From the NCBI GenBank assembly GCA_902774155.1, contig CACYHF010000028.1:1-61505 (forward strand): a stretch of 61,505 nt of DNA, read 5' to 3'. The translations under genes were made by a program, and so were the position numbers. Shown piece after piece: positions 36,592-44,656 of this stretch. The DNA is from an uncultured Bacteroidia bacterium. GTDB lineage: Bacteria; Bacteroidota; Bacteroidia; Bacteroidales; UBA932. The notes beneath the pieces were generated by a model. The model saw only the letters and a list, made by a program, of their open reading frames with translations. It was not told the origin of the DNA and did not search any database. Numbering within the stretch: the first letter of the stretch is position 1; the number at the start of each line of letters is the position of its first letter.

Positions 36592-37989
36592 TTAGTCTGC
36601 GCTCAAAAGGAGCATTTTCTTGATGATTCCGAAGAGGGAATACGGCATATACCGGAACTTGAGGTCTATCCAGGTGGGGCTCTTGATCACGGCACGCTCG
36701 TGGCTGAAGGCCAGGAAGCTGCGCTCGGAGTGGTAGCTGCCCATACCGGAGTTGCCTACGCCGCCGAAAGGCACCTTGCTGTTGGCAATGTGCATAATGG
36801 TGTCGTTGATGCAGGCGCCGCCGGAAGTGGTTCTGGCAATCATATCCCATCCGTCGGCTCCCTTGCCGAAATAATAGAAGGCCAGGGGCTTCTCCCGGCC
36901 GCTCACAAAGTCCACCACTTCCTGACGGTCCTTGAACGTCATAATGGGGAAAATGGGACCGAATATCTCTTCCTGCATCACGGGAGCGTCCGGGGACACA
37001 CCGTCCAGCAGGGTGGGCTCTATCCAGAGATTTTCCTTATTGGAATGGCCGCCGGCAATGATTTTTCCATCGACCAGATAGGCCGTGAGCCGGTCAAAGG
37101 CGCTTTCTTTCACAATGTGCACGAACTTGTCGGAAGTTTCCGTTCCGCCTGGGTATAGCCCGGACAGCTCTTTCTTGAAGGCCTCCACGAAGGCATCCTT
37201 GATGTCCTCGTGCAGGAAGAGGTAGTCGGGGGCTATGCACGTCTGGCCGCTGTTCAGGCATTTGCCCCAGGCAATGCGGCGGGCGGCTATCTGCAGGTTG
37301 GCGTCCCTGTCCACGATGCACGGGCTCTTGCCGCCCAGCTCCAGCACCATAGGAGTAAGGTATTTGGCCTGGGCTTCCATAGCGATGCGGCCCAGGGACG
37401 GGCTGCCGGTGAGAAACACCAGATCGTAGCGGTGTCGGAACAGCTCTCCGTTCACCAGGCGGTTGCCCTGCACCACGGCCACGTACTCTTCCGGGAAGGT
37501 ATCGGCCACAAACTCCTCAATAACTTTGGAGACATTGGGAACGTAGGGAGAAGGTTTCAGGATGGCGGTACAGCCAGCCGATATGGCCCCCACCAGGGGG
37601 TTCAGCAGCAGCTGCACGGGATAATTCCAGGGGCTAACGATGAGCGTGCAGCCCAGGGGTTCCCGCACGATGTAGCTGGAAGAAGGGAGCACGGTGAGGG
37701 GCGTCCCCTTCCGCTGGCGGCGGGCCCATTTGCCCACCTTGCGGATGGCTTCTCCAATTTCTCCGTACACCAGGCCCAGTTCCGTAATAAAGGCCTCTTC
37801 GTAACTTTTGTGGAGGTCTTGCCAGAGGGCTTCACAAAGCGCTTTTTCCCATTTGGCCAGGCCCTTGTTGAACTTTTTCAGTTGCTCTCTACGCCACGCT
37901 ACATCGCGGGTGGTGCCGGTGGCGTAAAAGGCTCTCTGTTTTTTTACGAGCTGTTCAATTCGCTCTGGGGATGTGTTTTCCAGTGCCAT
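36592..37989 (-). CDS. Aldehyde dehydrogenase, class 3-like
   Basis: 465 aa. Catalytic cysteine in NSGQTCIAPDY, glutamate in VLELGGKSP, and the SPWNYPVQL and GSPSLG cofactor motifs. The C-terminal segment PYSLFGIIKKMLLL is hydrophobic, as in membrane-linked fatty aldehyde dehydrogenases. First gene of the operon with the SDR; promoter TAACTTTG at 38010-38017. Confidence 0.93.
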   Translation of the reverse strand: MALENTSPERIEQLVKKQRAFYATGTTRDVAWRREQLKKFNKGLAKWEKALCEALWQDLHKSYEEAFITELGLVYGEIGEAIRKVGKWARRQRKGTPLTVLPSSSYIVREPLGCTLIVSPWNYPVQLLLNPLVGAISAGCTAILKPSPYVPNVSKVIEEFVADTFPEEYVAVVQGNRLVNGELFRHRYDLVFLTGSPSLGRIAMEAQAKYLTPMVLELGGKSPCIVDRDANLQIAARRIAWGKCLNSGQTCIAPDYLFLHEDIKDAFVEAFKKELSGLYPGGTETSDKFVHIVKESAFDRLTAYLVDGKIIAGGHSNKENLWIEPTLLDGVSPDAPVMQEEIFGPIFPIMTFKDRQEVVDFVSGREKPLAFYYFGKGADGWDMIARTTSGGACINDTIMHIANSKVPFGGVGNSGMGSYHSERSFLAFSHERAVIKSPTWIDLKFRYMPYSLFGIIKKMLLLSAD

Positions 37990-38009
37990 AGTTTAGTTTT
38001 TAGCGAGAA

Positions 38010-38017
38010 CAAAGTTA
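38010..38017 (-). promoter_or_regulatory. -7 box of the ALDH-SDR operon
   Basis: TAACTTTG on the minus strand, 20 bases before the ATG at 37989. Divergent from an equal box at 38032. Confidence 0.68.
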
Positions 38018-38031
38018 ATAAAAAATTTGTG

Positions 38032-38039
38032 TAACTTTG
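38032..38039 (+). promoter_or_regulatory. -7 box of a short transcript
   Basis: TAACTTTG, 7 bases before the ATG at 38047. It faces the opposite way to the ALDH promoter. Confidence 0.6.
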
Positions 38040-38046
38040 TACTGTT

Positions 38047-38118
38047 ATGGCCAGACAATTATCTGGAAAAACGTCAGCAGGACCTGGCCGAAAAGCGCCC
38101 CAAAAAAACGGCCACTGA
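38047..38118 (+). CDS. Very small ORF (23 aa) in a short transcript, uncertain
   Basis: A leaderless ORF (MARQLSGKTSAGPGRKAPQKNGH) begins at the predicted transcript start and ends inside a terminator hairpin. The next frame reads DNYLEKRQQDLAEKRPKKTATE and stops at the following TAG; it looks more protein-like but has no in-frame ATG unless one base is lost. So this is either a small basic protein, a 1-base frameshift of one, or a small RNA. Confidence 0.35.
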   Translation: MARQLSGKTSAGPGRKAPQKNGH

Positions 38119-38132
38119 GTAGGTCCAGTGGC
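38111..38132 (+). terminator. Terminator of the short transcript
   Basis: GCCACTG / CAGTGGC stem with an 8-base loop, then ACTTTTAC. Defines an RNA of about 95 bases from the promoter at 38032. Confidence 0.6.
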
Positions 38133-38148
38133 ACTTTTACAAAAGAAA

Positions 38149-38173
38149 AAGGATGACTTCAAAAGTCATCCTT
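38149..38173 (-). terminator. Terminator of tRNA-Leu
   Basis: 11-bp perfect stem AAGGATGACTT / AAGTCATCCTT with loop CAA. On the minus strand it follows the tRNA by 2 bases and precedes a T-rich run. Confidence 0.87.
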
Positions 38174-38175
38174 CG

Positions 38176-38259
38176 TGCGCGAAATCAGAGTCGAACTGAC
38201 ACGTCCTTTCGGACACTACCTCCTGAGAGTAGCGCGTCTACCAATTCCGCCATCCGCGC
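38176..38259 (-). tRNA. tRNA-Leu (CAG)
   Basis: 84 bases, class II tRNA with a long variable arm. Acceptor GCGCGGA pairs with TTCGCGC (one G-T) and the discriminator is A. The anticodon loop CTCAGGA is closed by CTACT/GGTAG, and the T loop is TTCGACT. CCA is not encoded. It overlaps the end of the Mfa2-like reading frame on the same strand. Confidence 0.96.
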
Positions 38260-39012
38260 ATCGTTTTGGGACTTACTCCAGTACCGGGTACGGAAACTGA
38301 GTGTGGTAACAGAGAGGCGGATTTGCAGGGGCAGGTCTTCCAGATCGTCCGCTTCCCAGTTGTAACCGGCCTCCAGCAGATAATTACCCAGCGCAAAGGA
38401 ACGGACCACCCGGTCCGGCATGGCAATGTCCAGCCACAGCTCATCTTCGGCCCCCTGACGGGGCAGGCGGAGACTGCTCCCGGCATCCAGGCGACAGGAA
38501 AAAGGGCCCTCCTGCGGCGTTCCATCCAGGGAAAGGGCATCCACGCTGCCGCGGACTTCGGCCCAATAGGGTTCTCCCCAGCCGGGCGGGCCGTCGAAGG
38601 AGAGGGAAAGCGTACAGAAGTGCTTGTGCAGCTGCACCCTCACCCGGGCCGAATCACCGGGTGTTTCCAGCCATTCGGTGTGCAGGTAAAGCGGTGGGCT
38701 GTCGTAGCCGCGCGGGATGCGGAAGGCGTCTTCCTGTGGGAGCGACGCTCCGGCAACGGCCAGCATCTGTACGCCTCCCTTGGGCACCCGGACCAGTAAG
38801 GTGGTGTCTCCCGTCACCGTCATTTCCTCCCGGAAGCCGCTGCCCGTGAAGGAAAGGTTCACGGGCCACGACGGCAGTTTGTACAGTTCCACATAAAGGG
38901 CGCAGGGGCAGTCGGTTCTGTCTTCCTTTACCACAGTGCAGGATGTCCACGTAATCAGGGTCAAAAGCATTCCGCCGACCATCCCCATACACCCGTTCCT
39001 TCTATTTCCCAT
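38185..39012 (-). CDS. Mfa2/FimB-like lipoprotein, 3' end running into tRNA-Leu
   Basis: 275 aa as an open frame. Signal with lipobox ending TSC, then CALYVELYKL, LLVRVPKGGVQMLAVAG and ALGNYLLEAGYNWEADDLEDLPLQIRLSV, which match the Mfa2/FimB fimbrial anchor family in layout. The last ~25 residues (from ARMAELVDALL) are encoded by tRNA-Leu bases, so the natural C-terminus has probably been lost or the true protein ends in this odd way. It overlaps the upstream lipoprotein gene by 11 bases. Confidence 0.7.
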   Translation of the reverse strand: MGNRRNGCMGMVGGMLLTLITWTSCTVVKEDRTDCPCALYVELYKLPSWPVNLSFTGSGFREEMTVTGDTTLLVRVPKGGVQMLAVAGASLPQEDAFRIPRGYDSPPLYLHTEWLETPGDSARVRVQLHKHFCTLSLSFDGPPGWGEPYWAEVRGSVDALSLDGTPQEGPFSCRLDAGSSLRLPRQGAEDELWLDIAMPDRVVRSFALGNYLLEAGYNWEADDLEDLPLQIRLSVTTLSFRTRYWSKSQNDARMAELVDALLSGGSVRKDVSVRL

Positions 39013-40594
39013 AGCTGCGGAAGGTTTCCTGAATCTCTCTTTCCCGGTCCGGACAAAGGGAAACCAATTGCTTTTTCAGGCTGTCCACATGGGTGACTTC
39101 CGGTCCCAATGCACGGAAAATCATACTGCGGGAGATTCCACGATTATACAGGTGGCTCAGGATATCGGGCTTGAACCAGAACGTGTTTCCGTAACTGGCC
39201 AGATTGCCGCCGTACCGGTCTTTGGACAGGGTGGCCTGCATAAAGTAACCCCACATTTCTCCCAACTCACACCAGCCGGAACCTTCCCCGCCTGCTCCAT
39301 ACGAGTTCCTGTTTTGAATGAAAGACTTGATTACGTATTCAATATACGAGTTCCAATAGCCGTTCCCCACCTGGGCATAGTGGCTGGCATGGGCCATCTC
39401 GTGCACCACGTGTTCGTAGATTTCTTTATAGCCATTCTCCTTGGTGCCGATGGTGACATCCGGGGAGAAAAGTTTTATCAGGAAGATAACCAGTTCCGAA
39501 TAAGGTTCCAAGCAAGCCCTCAGGTAGGTTCCCAGAAGCTCATTGCCCAGGAAGGCCTCGTGGTGCAGCATACAGGTACTGGAGCAGGTCAGGCTGGGGA
39601 AAATCCAGATCCGCAGGTCATCGGGCGGCGTCAGGATGTCCAGATCCGTGTCCACGCATCGGCTGTAATAATCGTAGGCCGCATTGTTCACTGCGCAGCG
39701 GCGGAAAAGCGCCGGATCGCTTTCCTCGTTCACGTTCACGTCGATTCCTTCCGGCCCCCCCGTTCCCAGGGTGCTCACCGAAGCAGGCACCACAATATAG
39801 TTAATACCGATATTGAATCCTTTCTCATTCTGGAACACCAGCCGGTAGCGGGGCGTGCCGGAAAACGTTTTCCCCATCTTGTAATAGCCGTCCCTGTCTG
39901 TGTAACAGGTGCCGATCTTCACAAAGACGTTGCAGACCACCTTTACGCCGGCCACGCCGAACGGCTTCCCGCCGCTGAAATCCGGATCCTCAATGGTAAT
40001 GCGGCCCGAAGGAGCCTGTGACTCCGCTTTGGTTTCCGGGACCCACAGGTCTTCGTTTCCGGTGAGCCGGAAGGCTTCCTGTTCCACCCGCTTCCAGTCA
40101 ATGCCCAGGTCTCCCCGGGTGGAAGGGTCGTGTTCGGCCAGATAACACTCGTCCAACAGTTCGTAGCGGATGCCCTCCGGGAAGGAAAAGTCCTGCGGAA
40201 CCACCGCATACTGCCAGGTAATGGCTTTCTCCCCCACTTCGGGGTCCTGATAATAGTCTCCCTCCCGTAGAATTTGGTAATCGAAGGGATGGTCCATAAG
40301 ATAGATGTCCTTCGCCTTCAACTGCCGGAGTTGGGCGTCGTCTTCCGGCAGGAAGCGGACATACAGGTCTGTGGCGGTGATGTCATACCGGCCGGCCTTG
40401 GTAGGATATACCTTGGTAAGGGCCTCCTGCATGTTCTCCACCGTATAGGGATCTTCCAGTTTATCGCCCAACTGGATCATCCCGTGATACACTTCTTTCG
40501 GGTTTCGGGAAGGGTCTCCCTCCGGCCCCCCATCGCGTTCGCATGCTCCCAGCACGAGAAGCGGAATCAAACTTAAAACTACAAATCGCTTCAT
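39002..40594 (-). CDS. Putative zinc metallopeptidase lipoprotein
   Basis: About 530 aa. Start set at MKRFVVLSLIPLLVLGAC (lipobox, Cys 18). A middle part with GVAGVKVVCNVF and TDRDGYYKMGKTF resembles a carboxypeptidase-regulatory-like beta domain. Further on YEHVVHEMAHASHYAQ carries HExxH, the zinc-peptidase signature. No named family recognised. It precedes and overlaps the Mfa2-like gene, so the two may act together at the cell surface. Confidence 0.65.
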   Translation of the reverse strand: MKRFVVLSLIPLLVLGACERDGGPEGDPSRNPKEVYHGMIQLGDKLEDPYTVENMQEALTKVYPTKAGRYDITATDLYVRFLPEDDAQLRQLKAKDIYLMDHPFDYQILREGDYYQDPEVGEKAITWQYAVVPQDFSFPEGIRYELLDECYLAEHDPSTRGDLGIDWKRVEQEAFRLTGNEDLWVPETKAESQAPSGRITIEDPDFSGGKPFGVAGVKVVCNVFVKIGTCYTDRDGYYKMGKTFSGTPRYRLVFQNEKGFNIGINYIVVPASVSTLGTGGPEGIDVNVNEESDPALFRRCAVNNAAYDYYSRCVDTDLDILTPPDDLRIWIFPSLTCSSTCMLHHEAFLGNELLGTYLRACLEPYSELVIFLIKLFSPDVTIGTKENGYKEIYEHVVHEMAHASHYAQVGNGYWNSYIEYVIKSFIQNRNSYGAGGEGSGWCELGEMWGYFMQATLSKDRYGGNLASYGNTFWFKPDILSHLYNRGISRSMIFRALGPEVTHVDSLKKQLVSLCPDREREIQETFRSYGK

Positions 40595-40667
40595 GGCATT
40601 ACATTTTTTGTCTGGCGCAAAGCTGGGAAATCTTATCGGTGTACCGAAAAATGAAACGTTTAATTGC

Positions 40668-40763
40668 AAAATCGGCCTTGGAAGGCCCTGTAAGACCGTT
40701 TTTTCGGCCGAACCAAACGGATATTTTTAAAAATCGGCCTCACAAAAGAGGGAAAATCGGCCT
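40668..40763 (+). repeat. Three AAAATCGGCCT repeats upstream of typA
   Basis: Exact copies at 40668, 40730 and 40753 in the 224-base gap before the typA promoter. They belong to the window-wide ATCGGCC excess but lie outside genes, so codon use cannot explain them. The gap also holds TTTTTTCGGCCGAA. No other gene is visible here. Confidence 0.6.
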
Positions 40764-40818
40764 TTAACGCCCTTGTATCCAGGAAAAAACGTTTATTGCG
40801 AGGGTGGAAAATTTTCCG

Positions 40819-40826
40819 TATATTTG
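40819..40826 (+). promoter_or_regulatory. -7 box of typA
   Basis: TATATTTG, 21 bases before the ATG at 40848. Confidence 0.7.
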
Positions 40827-40847
40827 CCGGATTTTTGAAGACGTATT

Positions 40848-42653
40848 ATGCAGGACATCAGAAATATAGCCATTATTGCCCACGTGGACCACGGCAAAAC
40901 CACCCTCGTGGACCGGATGATCTATCAGGCCAACCTGGTTCGCAGGCCGGAAGACCTGGGCAACCTTATCCTGGACAACAACGACCTGGAACGCGAACGC
41001 GGCATCACCATCCTGGCCAAGAACGTTTCCGTGACCTATAAAGGGGTGAAGATCAACATCATCGACACGCCCGGCCACAGCGACTTCGGCGGAGAGGTGG
41101 AACGCGTCCTGAATATGGCCGATGGCGTCCTGCTGCTGGTCGACGCCTTCGAAGGCTGCATGCCGCAGACCCGCTTCGTGCTGAACAAGGCCATCGACAT
41201 GGGCAAGAAGCCCATCGTGGTGATCAACAAGGTGGACAAACCCAACTGCCGCCCGGACGAGGTGATGGAAGAAGTTTTCGAACTGATGTTCAACCTGGGG
41301 GCCAACGAAGACCAGCTGGACTTCAAGACCATCTACGGCAGCGCCAAACAGGGCTGGATGTCCAAGGACTGGAAGAAACCAACCAATGACATCACCGCCC
41401 TCCTGGACACCATCCTGGAAGAGATTCCCGCCCCCGCCGTGGTGGAAGGAACGCCCCAGATGCTGGTTTCCTCCCTGGAATTCTCCCCGTACGTGGGCCG
41501 TATCGCCGTGGGCCGCATCACCCGCGGTACCCTCAAAACCGGTATGCCGGTGAGCCTGTGCAAGCGCTACGACATCGTGGAAAAGAGCAAGATCAAGCAG
41601 CTGATGGTATTCGAAGGCCTGGGCAAGGCCAACGTGGAAGAGGTCCAGTGTGGCGATATCTGCGCCGTGGTGGGCATCGAAGGTTTTGAAATCGGCGACA
41701 CCATTGCCGATTTCGAGAACCCCGAGGCCCTGCCGCCCATCGCCGTGGACGAACCCACTATGAGCATGCTGTTCATGATCAACAACAGCCCTTTCTTCGG
41801 CAAAGACGGCAAATACGTCACGTCCCGCCACATCAAGGAGCGTCTGGAAAAGGAACTGGAAAAGAACCTGGCCCTGCGCGTCAAGCCCGGCATCAATGCC
41901 GATAGCTTCGTAGTCTATGGCCGAGGCGTGCTGCACCTGAGCGTGCTCATCGAGACCATGCGCCGCGAAGGTTTCGAACTGCAGGTGGGCCAGCCCAAGG
42001 TGCTGGACAAGACCATCAACGGACAGCGCTGCGAACCCATCGAGGAACTGTCCATCGAGGTGCCGGAGCAGTTCGTGGGTGCCGCCATCGAACTGAGCAC
42101 CCGCCGCAAGGGCGCCCTGGTTCGGATGGAACCCCGCGGAGACCGCACGCTGCTGGAATTCGAAATCCCCACCCGCGGCCTCATGGGACTGCGTTCGAAC
42201 CTCCTTACTGCCACCCAGGGCGAAGCCGTGGTGGCACACCGTTTCAAGGATTACCAGCCGTACAAAGGCGATATCGAGATGCGCACCAACGGATCCCTGG
42301 TGTCCCTGGAGACCGGTGAAGCCATCGCCTATTCCATGAATAAGCTGCTGGACCGCGGTCGCTTCTTCGTGGAGCCCGGCGAGGAAATCTACGGCGGACA
42401 GGTGGTGGGTGAACACACCCGCGACCGGGACCTGAACATCAATATCTGCAAGACCAAGAAGCTTACCAACGTGCGTGCTTCCGGTTCCGACGAGAAAGTG
42501 GTGCTGCCTCCGGCCATCAAGTTCTCGCTGGAAGAGGCCTTGGAATATATCCAGGAAGATGAACTGGTGGAAATCACGCCCAACCATATGCGTATGCGTA
42601 AAATCCACCTGGATCCGCTGGACCGGAAGAGAAATTCTTCTACAGAAGATTGA
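40848..42653 (+). CDS. typA: Ribosome-associated GTPase TypA/BipA
   Basis: 601 aa, usual length. P-loop [21 protein letters not shown] (switch I), [14 protein letters not shown] (G3), NKVDKPNCR (G4), domains like EF-G and the C-terminal [18 protein letters not shown]. Acts on 50S assembly and translation under stress. Intact. Confidence 0.97.
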   Translation: MQDIRNIAIIAHVDHGKTTLVDRMIYQANLVRRPEDLGNLILDNNDLERERGITILAKNVSVTYKGVKINIIDTPGHSDFGGEVERVLNMADGVLLLVDAFEGCMPQTRFVLNKAIDMGKKPIVVINKVDKPNCRPDEVMEEVFELMFNLGANEDQLDFKTIYGSAKQGWMSKDWKKPTNDITALLDTILEEIPAPAVVEGTPQMLVSSLEFSPYVGRIAVGRITRGTLKTGMPVSLCKRYDIVEKSKIKQLMVFEGLGKANVEEVQCGDICAVVGIEGFEIGDTIADFENPEALPPIAVDEPTMSMLFMINNSPFFGKDGKYVTSRHIKERLEKELEKNLALRVKPGINADSFVVYGRGVLHLSVLIETMRREGFELQVGQPKVLDKTINGQRCEPIEELSIEVPEQFVGAAIELSTRRKGALVRMEPRGDRTLLEFEIPTRGLMGLRSNLLTATQGEAVVAHRFKDYQPYKGDIEMRTNGSLVSLETGEAIAYSMNKLLDRGRFFVEPGEEIYGGQVVGEHTRDRDLNINICKTKKLTNVRASGSDEKVVLPPAIKFSLEEALEYIQEDELVEITPNHMRMRKIHLDPLDRKRNSSTED

Positions 42654-42671
42654 TTTTCCGAAAATTATTCG

Positions 42672-42679
42672 TATCTTTG
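42672..42679 (+). promoter_or_regulatory. -7 box of yceD-rpmF
   Basis: TATCTTTG, 25 bases before the ATG at 42705. Confidence 0.7.
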
Positions 42680-42704
42680 CACCCCTTAATCTGTTTTTGT
42701 GGCT

Positions 42705-43175
42705 ATGAATCCATTCATCATACCCCTGAACGATTGGGCTGCAGGGGAGCGGAACTTCCTCTCTCATGCAGGTTTAGAGTTCTTTCAAAAGTTTGGCAAC
42801 ACGGAAATCCTGGACGCCGATGTAAACGTGGAAATCCGGGTGCTCAAGAAAAGTGCGCAAAAAGTGGAGGCCGATCTTCACTTGAGCGGCACGGTCACCG
42901 TCCCCTGCGACCGGTGCCTGGAGCCCCTGGAAATCAGCGTGGACGCAACGCCTTCGGAGGTCTTCACCCCCGGTGAGGACCCGGATTGGGACCTGAGCCA
43001 GGCAGTATACGACTATGTCTGTCTATCACTGCCCATGCAAAGGGTGCATCCGGAAGGACAATGCAATCCCGACACCGTCCGGTTTCTGAGCCATGAGGAG
43101 CGAGAGGACGAGGAGGCTGAGGCAGAAGCGAACAGCCCGTTCGCCGCCCTGAAAGGACTTTTTGACAGCAAATAA
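42705..43175 (+). CDS. YceD/DUF177 family protein
   Basis: 156 aa. Central VPCDRCLEPLEI (two cysteines) and the acidic tail fit the YceD family, involved in 23S rRNA maturation and almost always next to rpmF, as here. ATG at 42705 preferred to the GTG 6 bases before. Confidence 0.85.
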   Translation: MNPFIIPLNDWAAGERNFLSHAGLEFFQKFGNTEILDADVNVEIRVLKKSAQKVEADLHLSGTVTVPCDRCLEPLEISVDATPSEVFTPGEDPDWDLSQAVYDYVCLSLPMQRVHPEGQCNPDTVRFLSHEEREDEEAEAEANSPFAALKGLFDSK

Positions 43176-43196
43176 AACAATTAAAAATAGAGAACC

Positions 43197-43379
43197 ATGG
43201 CACATCCGAAACACAAACTCTCCAAGCAGAGAAGAGACAAGCGTCGCACGCACGACTTTGCTCCCGTTCCCACGCTGAGCGTATGCCCTAACTGCGGCGC
43301 CACCGTGATGTATCACCGTGTATGCCCCGAGTGCGGCTATTATCGCGGTCGTCAGATCATCGAAAAGAGCGCCGAGTAA
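43197..43379 (+). CDS. rpmF: Ribosomal protein bL32
   Basis: 60 aa. MAHPKHKLSKQRRDKRRTH start and a zinc ribbon of four cysteines (CPNC and CPEC). Part of the 50S subunit. In operon with yceD. Confidence 0.97.
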   Translation: MAHPKHKLSKQRRDKRRTHDFAPVPTLSVCPNCGATVMYHRVCPECGYYRGRQIIEKSAE

Positions 43380-43394
43380 TCAGCGCTTTTTTTG
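43366..43394 (+). terminator. Terminator of yceD-rpmF
   Basis: AGCGC / GCGCT stem extended by weak pairs, followed by T8. It begins inside the last codons of rpmF. Confidence 0.65.
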
Positions 43395-43403
43395 TAAAGG
43401 CTT

Positions 43404-43475
43404 GGCCCGGTAGTTCAACGGATAGAACGGAAGTTTCCTAAACTTTAAATAGAGGTTCGATTCCCCTCCGGGCTA
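43404..43475 (+). tRNA. tRNA-Arg (CCT)
   Basis: 72 bases. Acceptor GGCCCGG pairs with CCGGGCT; D arm GTTC/GAAC; anticodon loop TTCCTAA; T loop TTCGATT with one A-C mismatch in its stem; discriminator A. CCA is not encoded. It marks the edge of the AT-rich island. Confidence 0.94.
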
Positions 43476-43486
43476 CTATATGAAAA

Positions 43487-43694
43487 ATTCTCACCGCTGC
43501 AAGGGATATATGACGGAGGCGCTAACGGCTTTGCGGAAGAAGTGGCCGATGAAGGGGAAGAAATCCCTATGCTGTGGATTTATCCTGACAACTTCGCATC
43601 ATTGAGAGTTGCGGAAAAGAGCGGCTGGACCTACCTGTGCGCCCATATCATGGATATCAACTGCCGGAATCAGCTTGTGGAATTCTATAAGTAG
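43487..43694 (+). pseudogene. GNAT acetyltransferase remnant
   Basis: No start. Reads KGYMTEAL in one frame, then in another NGFAEEVADEGEEIPMLW and PDNFASLRVAEKSGWTYL to a TAG at 43692-43694. This is the acetyl-CoA site and C-terminus of a RimJ/RimL-type GNAT protein, with the N-terminal half missing and one frameshift. It is GC-rich and holds one GGCCGAT motif, so it looks like host DNA cut by the island next door. Confidence 0.7.
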
Positions 43695-43820
43695 GACGTG
43701 CCGCATTTGTTTATGTTTTCCCAAAAAACTAAACAAGAAAAAACAGGACTTCGCCCACCTTCTTTTAAGTGAAGCTAATGCTAGCCGATTTTTCAGTTTG
43801 AAACAATACTTGGTGTGATT

Positions 43821-44645
43821 TCACAGCCGAAGTCTAAGTTCTGACAGTTGTTTAAAGACCTGAGGAGATAGAATACCTATCTTCTTAAGAATAGCTTCTT
43901 CCAGGCGATTTCTTTGAATTGAATTCCTTCTTGCAAAACTTTTTGCACCCCAAAGATGTGTAAATACTTTATTGTTGGTTGAGAATGGATCTCCTATTAT
44001 CGTTTCAATATCAACACCTTCCCGGTGTGCAAGCATTGCGAGTAAGCGCTGTTCGGCAAATACCATACGGGCATTTCCGTCATTTGCTTTCAAGGTATTT
44101 CCTATCATGAATCGAATGGATTCTCGCACATATAAGTTCTTAAATTCATCCCCTGCAAAGTAGGCAAAAGCTGTATTACATGGCCGAATGCTCCAATCCA
44201 GCCCGTCCGGATAGGTGTACTCGTCTGCAATCGGAAGCTTGTTTTTCGGCAAATAGCAGTCGAAAAGATCTTCTCGGTGCAACGTGATTAATTGATGATT
44301 GCAGCACAACTCACGAATATCCCGCCATACAAACAAATCAGTATCAAGCAGAACGATCGGCGCACTTTCATTTCGTAGAGCGAATAGTTTTGCTCCCGCC
44401 CAGAAGATTGACCAATCTATTGTTTTTGGCAGTGCCCGACATAACGTAAGATCAATACTATCCCAAAGATTAACTAAACCATTTTCATTGAGATAATTAT
44501 AGAATCGATCATCGGTATATAAACATATCTCTCCATTATACTTTTTCCAAAGAACAGCAGATAACGCCATAGCCGCTACTTCAAAAAAAGCAGGATGGAA
44601 TCCTTCTCCGGAAGGGAGTGTACTTAATATGTGGATAGCCTTCAT
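43821..44645 (-). CDS. DUF6734-like putative glycosyltransferase
   Basis: 274 aa. Starts MKAIHILSTLPSG. The central PIVLLDTDLFVWRDI has a DxD motif and, with LCLYTDD-like nucleotide-fold elements before it, suggests a GT-A enzyme of the family found next to Bacteroidota polysaccharide genes. 11 bases downstream of the reverse transcriptase on the same strand and likely on the same RNA. Role beside an RT is unclear; it could be an effector or a passenger. Confidence 0.6.
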   Translation of the reverse strand: MKAIHILSTLPSGEGFHPAFFEVAAMALSAVLWKKYNGEICLYTDDRFYNYLNENGLVNLWDSIDLTLCRALPKTIDWSIFWAGAKLFALRNESAPIVLLDTDLFVWRDIRELCCNHQLITLHREDLFDCYLPKNKLPIADEYTYPDGLDWSIRPCNTAFAYFAGDEFKNLYVRESIRFMIGNTLKANDGNARMVFAEQRLLAMLAHREGVDIETIIGDPFSTNNKVFTHLWGAKSFARRNSIQRNRLEEAILKKIGILSPQVFKQLSELRLRL

Positions 44646-44656
44646 CGCAAAAGAAT

